Source of the DNA: Planctomycetota bacterium
GTDB taxonomy: Bacteria; Planctomycetota; SBBH01; JAHFOU01
Reading direction: 5' to 3'
Length of the DNA: 9,854 bases
NCBI GenBank assembly: GCA_023261525.1
Contig: JAHFOU010000063.1
Location: forward strand, 1 to 9,854
A program made the position numbers and the translations under genes. The notes below the pieces were generated by a model that was not told the origin of the DNA, searched no databases, and saw only the letters and a list, made by a program, of their open reading frames with translations. Of the stretch, positions 1-6,632 are shown piece by piece; positions within the stretch are counted from its first letter, which is position 1, and each line of letters opens with the position of its first letter.

Positions 1-2477
1 GGATCGACCGGACGATCCGGATCGTGGACAACGCCGGTGATGTGAACGAGGCCTTCTTCGACTCCCGCTCCCATGTCGTGAAGACCTCGGATGCGGTGCG
101 GGGGGGTGGGGCTCAGGGCAACCTCATCCTGAGGGAGCAAGACGCCCTGGGGCGGCTCGTGAGGACGGAGAGAAAGCTCACCCTTAATGGAAGGGGGGAT
201 GGCGCTGCGGCCGGCAGCATCGTAAACACCCAGAATTGGGATGACGACAGCCGCCTGCTTTCCCGGACGGATGCTAATGGCCACACCGAGAGCTACGCCT
301 GGGATGCCCTGGGGCGGATGACCACGCTCACGGCGGCTGATCTCACGGTCAAGACCACCCAGTTCGACCGGGACAACCATGTCACCCAATGGACGGACCC
401 GAATGGGACCGTCTGCGTGCAGGCCTTCGACGGCCTGGATCGCCTGCTGTCGAGGGCAGTGACGCCGGCCGCTGGGGTGCTGGGCTCCACGGCGGAGAGC
501 TTCGGTTGGGACGGGGCCTCCCGCCTGACCCTGGCTCGAAACGACGATGGCTTCCATGCCGGAACTCGCGATGTGCTCCTGAGTTACGATTCCATGTCCG
601 GCCTGACGAAGGATGATCAGGCCGGCCTGGCCCTGACCTGCCTCCACGACGGCGTGGGGAATCGGGTCCAGTGCACCGAGCCCTCGGGACGGGTGCTGGC
701 GGGGGCCTTCGATGACCTGAATCGCCTTGCTGCGCTTTCGGACGGCGCCCCGATCGCCGCCTGGCATTACAAGGGGCCGGGGAGGCTGGAACGGAGAAAT
801 TACGGCCCGGATGCCTCGCCGATCTCCAAGCTGGACGTGGCCTACGATGCCCTACCCCGCCTAACGGAACTGAATCACTCCACGGGAGCCGGGGCCAACA
901 TCGCCGGCTTCCACTACGGGCATGATCGGGAGGGGAACCGCCTCTTCGAGAAGAGGACCCATGAGGGCAACACGGGGGAGGTCTATGCGCACGACTCGAT
1001 CTACCGGCTGACCAGTACCCTCCAGGGCGTGAACCTGAGCGCGGTAGCCTCCGGGCAGGAAATCCTGCCGGAGTCCTTCTCCTCGGCGAACTCTCTGACC
1101 TGGGCCCTGGACGGGGTGGGCAATCGCACGACGGACACCAAAGTGGTTGGCGGCAGTCCGACGACGACGACCTACACCCAACTGGCGGGGGCGCCGACGA
1201 GGGACGCCGAGGTGAACCAGTACACCGCGACTCAAGAGGGGGCAAACCCGGTCGTGGGTTACACCTACGACCTGAATGGGAACATGCTTTCGGACGGGGC
1301 GAGGAAGTTTGCCTACGACTTCCAGAACCGCCTGGTGGAGGTGCGCGACTGGCTCACGAACGACCTCCTGGTGCGCTACTCCTTTGATGCGCTGGGGCGC
1401 AGGCACCTGAAGGAGGCGACTCCTGCTCTGGTGGCGACGCACTACGTCTTCTCGGGGAATCAGATCATTGAAGAAAGAGGCGCGGGCTTTGCACTCCAGC
1501 GCCAGTACGTGTGGGGGCCTGGGGTGGACGAGCTGCTGCAGACGAAGATCGGGGGCGCGCCCTACTACTCCCATGAGAATGCCTCGGGGAGCATCGCGGC
1601 CCTGAGCGACGCCTCAGGGACGGTGGTGGAGCGGTACAGCTACGATCCTTTCGGGAACCGGACGGTCACGCTCTCCGCTAGCCTGAACCTGGAATATGGC
1701 TACCAGGCTTGCCGGCATGATCCGGAAACAGGCTTGGTGGACATGCGGGCACGCACCTACTCGCCGAAGCTGGGGCGCTTCCTCCAGCGCGATCCCATCG
1801 GGGTATGGACGGATGAGATCAACCTGGGCAACGGGCTTACGTTTGTGGGCAATGGGCCGGTCGATGGGAGGGATCCGGAGGGATTTGCTGGCGGACGCGG
1901 ACCATTCCACTCCTGGTCGCTACAAGGGGAAAAAGCTGATGTCTTCAAATGGCTAAATAACTTCAAGACCAGAATGACTCGATGGGGCGGACAAGCTGAT
2001 CATAGTTATCAGCTTAAAGAGCGATGCCGCGAGCTAGAGAAGTTTCTGAATTCTGGGTTTCCAGGCCCTTATTCTCCCGAGATTCTCGATGAGCTAGACA
2101 GATATTTCAAGTGGTGCAAAAAAACCTTCCCAGAAGGCTTCCGAACTTCTCCGGTTTTAGCACCCAAAACAGTCCCTGCACCAGCCCCAGATTCTCCATC
2201 TCTATTGGGAAAAATTCGGATTTCCATTTTTGGGCCATCGCGGCCTCCGCGCACTCGTACCATTACAGACGAATGTGGACGCACATGGGTTCAAATCTAC
2301 GATGAGGAAAATAATGAATGGGGCAGAAGTTATCCCGGCTCAGGATATTCTGGAGTCGGCCCAGTTATTCCTGCTTACCCAGGAGCTCCGTTGCCACCAC
2401 TTCCAGCTCAGCTCCCCATTCCATCCCTCCCCGGGATTCGCATCGGATTGGGATGGACCGGGATCCTCGCATGGTAA
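1..2477 (+). CDS. RHS/YD-repeat protein, 5' end outside the window
   Basis: The reading frame is open from base 3 to the TAA at 2475-2477, giving 824 residues with no upstream stop. The true start is therefore left of the window; a GTG at 24 is only the first possible start codon. Numbering from base 3, degenerate YD repeats recur through the first 460 residues (QDALGR near 47, WDALGR near 101, FDDLNR near 237, YDLNGN near 422, FDALGR near 462). The RHS-associated core follows: YSYDPFGNR, then HDPETGLVDMRARTYSP with GRFLQRDPIG at 591-600 and DPEG at 624-627. Family knowledge: YD repeats form a beta-strand shell that encloses a C-terminal effector, and the core self-cleaves at the DPxG region to release it. 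Such proteins are surface or secreted (T6SS, Tc or other export). The export route and N-terminal delivery domain are not visible here. Beyond residue 630 the sequence matches nothing I recognise. RHS assignment is certain; toxin activity is inferred. Confidence 0.93.
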   Translation, partial: IDRTIRIVDNAGDVNEAFFDSRSHVVKTSDAVRGGGAQGNLILREQDALGRLVRTERKLTLNGRGDGAAAGSIVNTQNWDDDSRLLSRTDANGHTESYAWDALGRMTTLTAADLTVKTTQFDRDNHVTQWTDPNGTVCVQAFDGLDRLLSRAVTPAAGVLGSTAESFGWDGASRLTLARNDDGFHAGTRDVLLSYDSMSGLTKDDQAGLALTCLHDGVGNRVQCTEPSGRVLAGAFDDLNRLAALSDGAPIAAWHYKGPGRLERRNYGPDASPISKLDVAYDALPRLTELNHSTGAGANIAGFHYGHDREGNRLFEKRTHEGNTGEVYAHDSIYRLTSTLQGVNLSAVASGQEILPESFSSANSLTWALDGVGNRTTDTKVVGGSPTTTTYTQLAGAPTRDAEVNQYTATQEGANPVVGYTYDLNGNMLSDGARKFAYDFQNRLVEVRDWLTNDLLVRYSFDALGRRHLKEATPALVATHYVFSGNQIIEERGAGFALQRQYVWGPGVDELLQTKIGGAPYYSHENASGSIAALSDASGTVVERYSYDPFGNRTVTLSASLNLEYGYQACRHDPETGLVDMRARTYSPKLGRFLQRDPIGVWTDEINLGNGLTFVGNGPVDGRDPEGFAGGRGPFHSWSLQGEKADVFKWLNNFKTRMTRWGGQADHSYQLKERCRELEKFLNSGFPGPYSPEILDELDRYFKWCKKTFPEGFRTSPVLAPKTVPAPAPDSPSLLGKIRISIFGPSRPPRTRTITDECGRTWVQIYDEENNEWGRSYPGSGYSGVGPVIPAYPGAPLPPLPAQLPIPSLPGIRIGLGWTGILAW
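1890..2474 (+). other. RHS C-terminal variable tail, candidate effector/toxin domain
   Basis: This is the part of the RHS protein downstream of the conserved core, about 195 residues. The first half is charged and helical-looking (WLNNFKTRMTRWGG, HSYQLKERCRELEKFL, EILDELDRYFKWCKKTF). The middle has a basic patch followed by TITDECGRTWVQIYDEENNEW. The last 55 residues are rich in Pro, Gly and Leu (APLPPLPAQLPIPSLPGI). GC falls to about 52% in line 1981-2040, against 70% in the upstream line 601-660, and A/T-ending codons appear, so the tail looks acquired separately from the carrier. I recognise no nuclease, deaminase, ADP-ribosyltransferase or other known toxin motif. The Pro-rich end could instead be a linker or a degenerate tip. 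Its position after the second DPxG motif is the main reason to call it an effector. Confidence 0.5.
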
Positions 2478-2583
2478 AAATCTCCGCCTTACTCTTTCAC
2501 TCATTTATTCATCTTAGTTTGATCTTCAGATGGAATATGAAACCCATGCCCACTTCTTTCCTTTTTTTGGATTACATGACTAT

Positions 2584-3060
2584 ATGAACACAGCAGAAAA
2601 AGTATTTAACGAAGCTTACACAGCGGCAGTTAATGGCGCCCCTCACATGGCCATCAAGCATTGCAGGGAAGCGCTGCGTTTGGATCCTCACAACTTTAAA
2701 TTTAAAGTCTATTTAGGGATACTTCTGGATGATCATGGGACTCCATCCGAATCTGAAGAAGCAAAAACGTTATTCATTAACGCTATCCAAGGATCTCCGC
2801 TCTCAAATTTTGCCACCGGGTGGGGGGAAGAAGCGGCCCTGCTCCACCTTGGAATACTGGAGGAGAAGCGCGGAAATCTGCAGGTAGCCAGCCTGTACTA
2901 TCTACTACATGCTGCCATAGTCACTGTCGTCGAGAAAAAACATTCCATCCCATGGGAGCTATCGATTAATCACTTGAAAGCCATTACCCCTCAGAACGAT
3001 CCCTCCATTCTTTCACTCATACAAGATGTCTTAGGAAAACTACATAAAGAAGCGCCTTAG
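2584..3060 (+). CDS. Small TPR-like protein of unknown function
   Basis: The protein has 158 residues from the ATG at 2584. An in-frame ATG at 2530 would add 18 residues rich in Phe and His. Neither start has a convincing Shine-Dalgarno. I prefer 2584 because MNTAEKVFNEAY begins a regular helix and the upstream stretch reads like spacer. The helical pattern suggests two or three tetratricopeptide-like repeats: residues 4-35 (ending AIKHCREALRLDP, a typical TPR helix-B end), 38-72 (KVYLGILLDDHG then EEAKTLFINAIQ) and 82-112 (EEAALLHLGILEEKRGN). No signal peptide or membrane segment is seen, so it is probably cytoplasmic. GC is very low for the window (23 of 60 bases in line 2701-2760). It lies 106 bases after the RHS stop on the same strand. 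In a polymorphic-toxin setting this position suits an immunity protein or adaptor, but TPR folds are generic and that role is inference. Confidence 0.75.
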   Translation: MNTAEKVFNEAYTAAVNGAPHMAIKHCREALRLDPHNFKFKVYLGILLDDHGTPSESEEAKTLFINAIQGSPLSNFATGWGEEAALLHLGILEEKRGNLQVASLYYLLHAAIVTVVEKKHSIPWELSINHLKAITPQNDPSILSLIQDVLGKLHKEAP

Positions 3061-3104
3061 AAAGATCGGCGACTGCATCGCAACAAAAGTGAAGTAGGAC
3101 CACC

Positions 3105-3611
3105 ATGAACGATCCACAACAAAAAGTGCCAACAAAATCTGAGGTCAAAGCACTTTTACAAGCCGCTTTCCACGGCACCCACATGAAGTCCGGATTAAGA
3201 CCTGCTTCGCATGAAGAATGCGTGGAGATGCGAACAGGCATAATCTCTCTCTCGAATACTGACTTGCCGTTTGCTCTACGTGAAGTCCTTGAAGACCTTC
3301 TGGAAACACATGCCACTGACGACAGATTCGCAGATGTGGTCATCGATTTCTTAGATATCCTCTGCGGCGCCACAAATTACGAAGGCATCGAGGAAGTCTT
3401 CGGTGAACAACGATCTCTCGATGCTATAGAAACAGACGCACTTCTAAAACACGAGAAGTCACAAGCTGTCGCAGACTTTTCCCGAGATCAGGCAGTTGCC
3501 ATCCAGAAATGGCTAGAGCATGCCAGGACTTGGCCGGAGATGGGGCTGCACCGCGGAAGCATTGACACCGCTTTGCTTTACTGGAAAAACCGAAGCCAAC
3601 GCACGAAGTAA
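3105..3611 (+). CDS. Uncharacterised small protein, candidate immunity protein
   Basis: The protein has 168 residues. The ATG at 3105 is supported by AGGA at 3096-3099 with a 5-base spacer. It is soluble and mostly helical by eye, with acidic stretches (REVLEDLLETHATDDRFADVV near residues 59-79, IEEVFGEQ near 98-105). I cannot assign a family. The C-terminal pattern FSRDQAVAIQKWLEHA, then TALLYWKNRSQ, resembles the ending of several small uncharacterised bacterial proteins (SxxQ..AI..WL then ALxYW) often found beside toxins; this is recollection, not a search result. It shares the low-GC, mixed codon use of the preceding gene and differs sharply from thrS, which starts 5 bases after its stop. 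Position behind the RHS gene and foreign composition make it the better of the two immunity candidates. It could instead be an unrelated cargo gene. Confidence 0.75.
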   Translation: MNDPQQKVPTKSEVKALLQAAFHGTHMKSGLRPASHEECVEMRTGIISLSNTDLPFALREVLEDLLETHATDDRFADVVIDFLDILCGATNYEGIEEVFGEQRSLDAIETDALLKHEKSQAVADFSRDQAVAIQKWLEHARTWPEMGLHRGSIDTALLYWKNRSQRTK

Positions 3612-3616
3612 TAACT

Positions 3617-5527
3617 ATGCCCACCCTAACCCTCCCCGACGGCTCCACCAAATCCCTCCCTGAGGGCGCCACCCTCCTGGACGCCGCGGCCTCCATCGGC
3701 CCCCGCCTAGCCAAGGACGCCATCGCCGGCAAGCTCGACGGCAAGCTCCTCGACCTCAGCCACAAAATCGAGAAGGACGCCAAGCTCGAAATCCTGACAA
3801 CCAAATCCCCCGAAGCCACCGAGATCCTGAGGCACAGCGCCTCCCACCTCATGGCCCAGGCCATCACCCGCCTCTTCGGCAAGGCCAAGCTCTGGGTCGG
3901 CCCGCCCCTGAACGAAGGGCGGTACGGCTTCTACTACGACATGGACCTCGAGCACCGCATCACCGAGGACGACCTGAGGAAGATCGAGCAGGAGATGGAG
4001 AAGATCGCCAAGGAGGACCTCAAGCCCGTCCGCGTCGAGATGAAGACCGAAGAGGCCATCCAAAAAATGGTCGAGGCCGACCAGCCCTATAAAGTAGAGC
4101 TCATCCGGGGCTTCGGCGTCCCGAGCGTCTCCTTCTACCGGCAGGGCGAGTTCCTCGACCTCTGCGAAGGACCCCACGTGCCAAGAACGGGCGTCTTCGG
4201 CGGCCTCAAGCTCATGGCCGTCACCGGGGCCTACCTCCACGGCGACCAGAAGCAGAAGATGCTCCAGCGCGTCTACGGCTGCGCCTTCTTCACCAAGAAG
4301 GAGCTCGACGCCCACCTCAAGGGCATCGAGGACGCCGAGAAGAACGACCACCGGCGCATCGGCACCGACCTGGACCTCTTCTTCACCGACCCCGTGGCCC
4401 CGGGTTCGCCCTTCTTCCTGCCCAAGGGCGCCTTCCTCTACAACGCCCTGATCAGTTTCATGCGCGAGCACTACCAGCGCCTGGGCTACCAGGAGGTCAT
4501 CACCCCCCAGGTCTTCTCCAGCGAGCTCTGGAAGCGCTCCGGGCACTACGACCACTACCGCGACAACATGTACTTCTGCCGGGTGGGGGAGGAGGAGTTC
4601 GGCATGAAGCCGATGAACTGCCCCTCCCACGCCCTCATGTTCCGCGCCCGCCTGCGCTCCTACCGGGAATTGCCGCTCCGGTTAGCTGATTTCGGAAGAC
4701 TGCACCGGTTGGAAGCCTCCGGCGTCCTCGCCGGCCTCACCCGGGTCCGCAGCCTCTCCCAGGACGACTCCCACATCTTCTGCATGCCCGACCAGATCGA
4801 GGCCGAGATCCAGGCCCTCCTGGCCCTGGCCTTCGAGGTCTACCGGGTCTTCGGCATGGAGCTGAGGCTGGAGCTCTCCACCCGGCCGCCCAAGTCCCTG
4901 GGCTCGGACGAGATCTGGGCCAAGGCCGAGGGCGCCCTGCGCAAGGTCCTGGACGCCTCCGGGAGGCCCTACCAGGTGAAGGCGGGGGAGGGGGCCTTCT
5001 ACGGGCCCAAGATCGACTTCCACGCCAAGGACGCCCTGGGCCGGGAGTGGCAGCTGGCCACGGTCCAGCTGGACTTCAACATGGCCGAGCGCTTCGACCT
5101 GGAGTACGTGGGCCCGGACGGGCACCGGGCCCGGCCCGTGGTCATCCACCGGGCCATCCTGGGCTCCCTGGAGCGCTTCCTGGGGGTGCTCATCGAGCAC
5201 ACGGGGGGGAAGTTCCCGCTCTGGCTGGCCCCCGAGCAGGTCCGGGTCATGACCATCACCGACAAGGAGATCCCGGCGGGGGAGAAGGCCGCCCAGGCCC
5301 TGAGGGACGCCGGCCTGCGCGTCGGCACGGACTTCCGGGGGGACAAGATCAACGCCAAGATCCGGGACGCCTCGTTGCAACGCATTCCCTGCCTGGCTAT
5401 ACTCGGCGGCCGCGAAGCCGAGACGGGAGCCGTTTCCGTGCGGGATCGCGATCGGGGAGATCTCGGAGTCCTTCCCCTGCAAGACCTTGCGAAGGATCTG
5501 AGGGCACGGATCGACACCAGGACCTAA
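3617..5527 (+). CDS. thrS: Threonyl-tRNA synthetase
   Basis: It attaches threonine to tRNA-Thr in the cytoplasm. The 636 residues match the usual length of about 640. Domain order is TGS (about 1-62), the editing domain (about 63-225), the class II catalytic core (about 240-530) and the anticodon-binding domain (about 535-636). Editing-site residues are H73 and H77 (HSASH) with C183 and H187 (CEGPH). Zinc and active-site ligands are C335 (MNCPSH), H386 (DDSHIFC) and H511 (VIHRA), essentially at the E. coli positions. Motif 2 is in FGRLHRLEASG and motif 3 in HRAILGSLERF. The ATG at 3617 is 5 bases after the preceding gene's stop and has no clear Shine-Dalgarno, but the TGS domain begins immediately (MPTLTLPDGS), so the start is firm. 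It heads the thrS-infC-rpmI-rplT group. Two stretches use codons unlike the rest: 4667-4715, and from about 5374 to the stop. The second contains a promoter-like sequence. Confidence 0.98.
   Translation: MPTLTLPDGSTKSLPEGATLLDAAASIGPRLAKDAIAGKLDGKLLDLSHKIEKDAKLEILTTKSPEATEILRHSASHLMAQAITRLFGKAKLWVGPPLNEGRYGFYYDMDLEHRITEDDLRKIEQEMEKIAKEDLKPVRVEMKTEEAIQKMVEADQPYKVELIRGFGVPSVSFYRQGEFLDLCEGPHVPRTGVFGGLKLMAVTGAYLHGDQKQKMLQRVYGCAFFTKKELDAHLKGIEDAEKNDHRRIGTDLDLFFTDPVAPGSPFFLPKGAFLYNALISFMREHYQRLGYQEVITPQVFSSELWKRSGHYDHYRDNMYFCRVGEEEFGMKPMNCPSHALMFRARLRSYRELPLRLADFGRLHRLEASGVLAGLTRVRSLSQDDSHIFCMPDQIEAEIQALLALAFEVYRVFGMELRLELSTRPPKSLGSDEIWAKAEGALRKVLDASGRPYQVKAGEGAFYGPKIDFHAKDALGREWQLATVQLDFNMAERFDLEYVGPDGHRARPVVIHRAILGSLERFLGVLIEHTGGKFPLWLAPEQVRVMTITDKEIPAGEKAAQALRDAGLRVGTDFRGDKINAKIRDASLQRIPCLAILGGREAETGAVSVRDRDRGDLGVLPLQDLAKDLRARIDTRT
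5375..5403 (+). promoter_or_regulatory. Candidate sigma70 promoter for infC-rpmI-rplT inside thrS
   Basis: A -35 box TTGCAA (5375-5380, 4 of 6 consensus bases) is separated by exactly 17 bases from a -10 box TATACT (5398-5403, 5 of 6). It lies in the last 50 codons of thrS, where codons switch from the gene's G/C-ending preference to ttg, caa, att, gct and ata. Predicted transcription would begin near 5410 and leave a leader of about 135 bases before infC. E. coli infC is also served by promoters within thrS. The hexamers and spacing are seen directly; promoter activity is inferred. Confidence 0.55.
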
Positions 5528-5529
5528 GT

Positions 5530-5547
5530 AGGAGGGGTTTCGGCATT
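5530..5547 (+). promoter_or_regulatory. infC ribosome binding site with AUU start codon
   Basis: AGGAGGGG at 5530-5537 is the strongest Shine-Dalgarno in the window. It stands 7 bases before ATT at 5545-5547. No ATG, GTG or TTG lies in frame between the thrS stop and this point. The next in-frame alternatives, in the GTG-GTG-TTG run near 5590, would remove the conserved RIND segment of IF3. The rare AUU start is the known device by which IF3 represses its own translation, since IF3 rejects non-canonical starts. Confidence 0.85.
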
Positions 5548-6042
5548 TCGAAAGAACTGAGAATCAACGACCGGATCCGCATTCCGCGCGTGGTGTTGAT
5601 CGATGAGAACGGGGTCCAGATCGGCGAGCTGGACACCTACCAGGCCCTGGCCAAGGCGAGGGCCGCCAACCTGGACCTGGTGGAAGTCGCCCCGGCCGCC
5701 CGGCCTCCGGTCTGCCGGGTCATGGATTACGGGAAGTACAAGTACCGGCAGAAGAAGAAGGAGCACCAGGCCAAGACCGCGAGCCATCTCAAGGAAGTCC
5801 GGCTGACCCCGAAGATCCAGGACCACGACCTCCTGATCAAGGTGGACCATGCCAAGGGGTTCCTGGGGAAGGGGCACAAGGTGCTGGTGAACCTGGTATT
5901 CAAGGGGAGGGAGCTGGACCATACGGACCTGGGGATGCACCTGCTGGACCGCTTCGTGAAGGCCCTGGACGGCTGCTGCCGGATCGAGGCCCCGCCCCGC
6001 AGGGAAGGTAAGAAGTTCTTCCTGATGCTGATTCCGAAGTAG
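5545..6042 (+). CDS. infC: Translation initiation factor IF-3
   Basis: IF3 binds the 30S subunit, prevents premature 50S joining and proofreads start codon and initiator tRNA. Starting at ATT 5545 the protein has 165 residues, close to the usual 165-180. The N-domain opens with SKELRINDRIRIPRVVLID and includes LDLVEVAPAARPPVCRVMDYGKY. A basic linker YRQKKKEHQAK follows, then the C-domain with KEVRLTPKIQDHDL, FKGRELDH and LGMHLLDRF, ending FFLMLIPK. The frame is open far upstream to an ATG at 5047, but that segment overlaps thrS in another frame and is Gly/Pro/Arg-rich noise, so a 331-residue call would be wrong. infC begins 17 bases after the thrS stop. It is probably transcribed both from the thrS promoter and from the internal one at 5375-5403, and autoregulated through its AUU start. 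Confidence 0.97.
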   Translation: MSKELRINDRIRIPRVVLIDENGVQIGELDTYQALAKARAANLDLVEVAPAARPPVCRVMDYGKYKYRQKKKEHQAKTASHLKEVRLTPKIQDHDLLIKVDHAKGFLGKGHKVLVNLVFKGRELDHTDLGMHLLDRFVKALDGCCRIEAPPRREGKKFFLMLIPK

Positions 6043-6065
6043 AAGAAAGAGAAGAGAGGAAAGAC

Positions 6066-6260
6066 ATGCCGAAGAAGAAGACGCACAAGGGCGCGCGCAA
6101 CCGCCTCAGGGTCACCCGCAACGGCAAGGTGATCCGCTACCAGGCCGGGAAGCGCAAGCTGATGAGCCACAAGACCGGCAGCCGCCGGCGCAAGCTCAGC
6201 CGCCCCGTCCTGCTCACCGGCAAGCCGGCCAAGAACATCCGTCACCTGTTGGCGACCTAG
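6066..6260 (+). CDS. rpmI: Large ribosomal subunit protein bL35
   Basis: This is a structural protein of the 50S subunit. The 64 residues are the normal length and carry the family signature: MPKKKTHKGARNRLRVTRNGK at the start, then SHKTGSRRRKLSRP and a closing IRHLL. The protein is extremely basic. AGGA at 6057-6060 with a 5-base spacer sets the ATG. It sits 23 bases after infC and 12 before rplT, the usual infC-rpmI-rplT order. Confidence 0.97.
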   Translation: MPKKKTHKGARNRLRVTRNGKVIRYQAGKRKLMSHKTGSRRRKLSRPVLLTGKPAKNIRHLLAT

Positions 6261-6272
6261 GAGACTTAGACC

Positions 6273-6632
6273 ATGCGAGTCAAAAGCAGCGTCCAGAAGC
6301 GCAAGGCCCTCAAGCGGCTCCTCAAGCAGGCGGAGGGGTACCGGGGGGGGCGCCACCGCCTCAACCGCACGGTCCAGGAGGCGGTCGAGCGCGGCATGCG
6401 CTTCGCCACCCACGGCAAGAAGCGCAAGAAGCGCGACTTCCGCCAGATCTGGATCGCCCGGGTCCGCGCGGCCGCCGAGCTCCACGACATGAACTACCAC
6501 GAGATGATCCACGGGCTGATCGTGGCCCAGGTGAAGCTGAACCGGAAAATGCTGGCCGAGGTGGCCATCCACGACCCGGCTGCCTTCGCCAAGCTCGCCG
6601 ATCTCGCCCGCAGCAGCGCCAAGGCCGCCTAG
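6273..6632 (+). CDS. rplT: Large ribosomal subunit protein bL20
   Basis: bL20 is an early 50S assembly protein that binds 23S rRNA; in several bacteria it also represses its own operon. The 119 residues match the family. A basic N-terminal extension (RVKSSVQKRKALKRLLKQAEGYRGGRHRL) leads into the conserved block KKRDFRQIWIARVRAAA and a helical C-terminus (LNRKMLAEVAIHDPAAFAKL). AGGAGA at 6259-6264, overlapping the rpmI stop, lies 8 bases before the ATG and suggests translational coupling. The YRGG codons create a G8 run at 6343-6350. The stop TAG directly abuts the TTG start of the next gene. I saw no leader structure typical of L20 autoregulation in the 12-base gap. Confidence 0.97.
   Translation: MRVKSSVQKRKALKRLLKQAEGYRGGRHRLNRTVQEAVERGMRFATHGKKRKKRDFRQIWIARVRAAAELHDMNYHEMIHGLIVAQVKLNRKMLAEVAIHDPAAFAKLADLARSSAKAA

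Noticed and set aside
1..1890. Nucleotide repeats from GATGCCCTGGGGCGG-like segments in the RHS gene
   Set aside because: These reflect the YDALGR peptide repeats of the RHS family and not a separate DNA repeat element.
2478..2583. Promoter or terminator between RHS and the TPR-like gene
   Set aside because: No stem-loop with a T tract was found. The only -35-like TTGATC (2519-2524) has no -10 at proper spacing; TATGAA follows after just 11 bases.
2230..2587. Plus-strand open frames of about 90 codons overlapping the RHS 3' end
   Set aside because: They overlap the RHS tail in other frames, have no ribosome site and show no recognisable sequence. They most likely arise by chance in the lower-GC stretch.
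3562..3590. Perfect TTGACA as a thrS promoter
   Set aside because: The sequences 16-18 bases downstream (gaaaaa, aaaaac, aaaacc) match the -10 consensus at only about 3 of 6 positions, so one hexamer alone was not called as a feature.
3707..4630. Minus-strand open frame of 307 codons within thrS
   Set aside because: The product is Val/Leu/Gly/Glu-repetitive, typical of the antisense of G/C-ending codons. thrS has all catalytic and editing residues on the plus strand.
5047..5544. ATG-started N-terminal extension of infC overlapping thrS
   Set aside because: The 166 extra residues are Gly/Pro/Arg-rich noise in the thrS out-of-frame sequence. IF3 proper begins after AGGAGGGG at the AUU codon, 5545.
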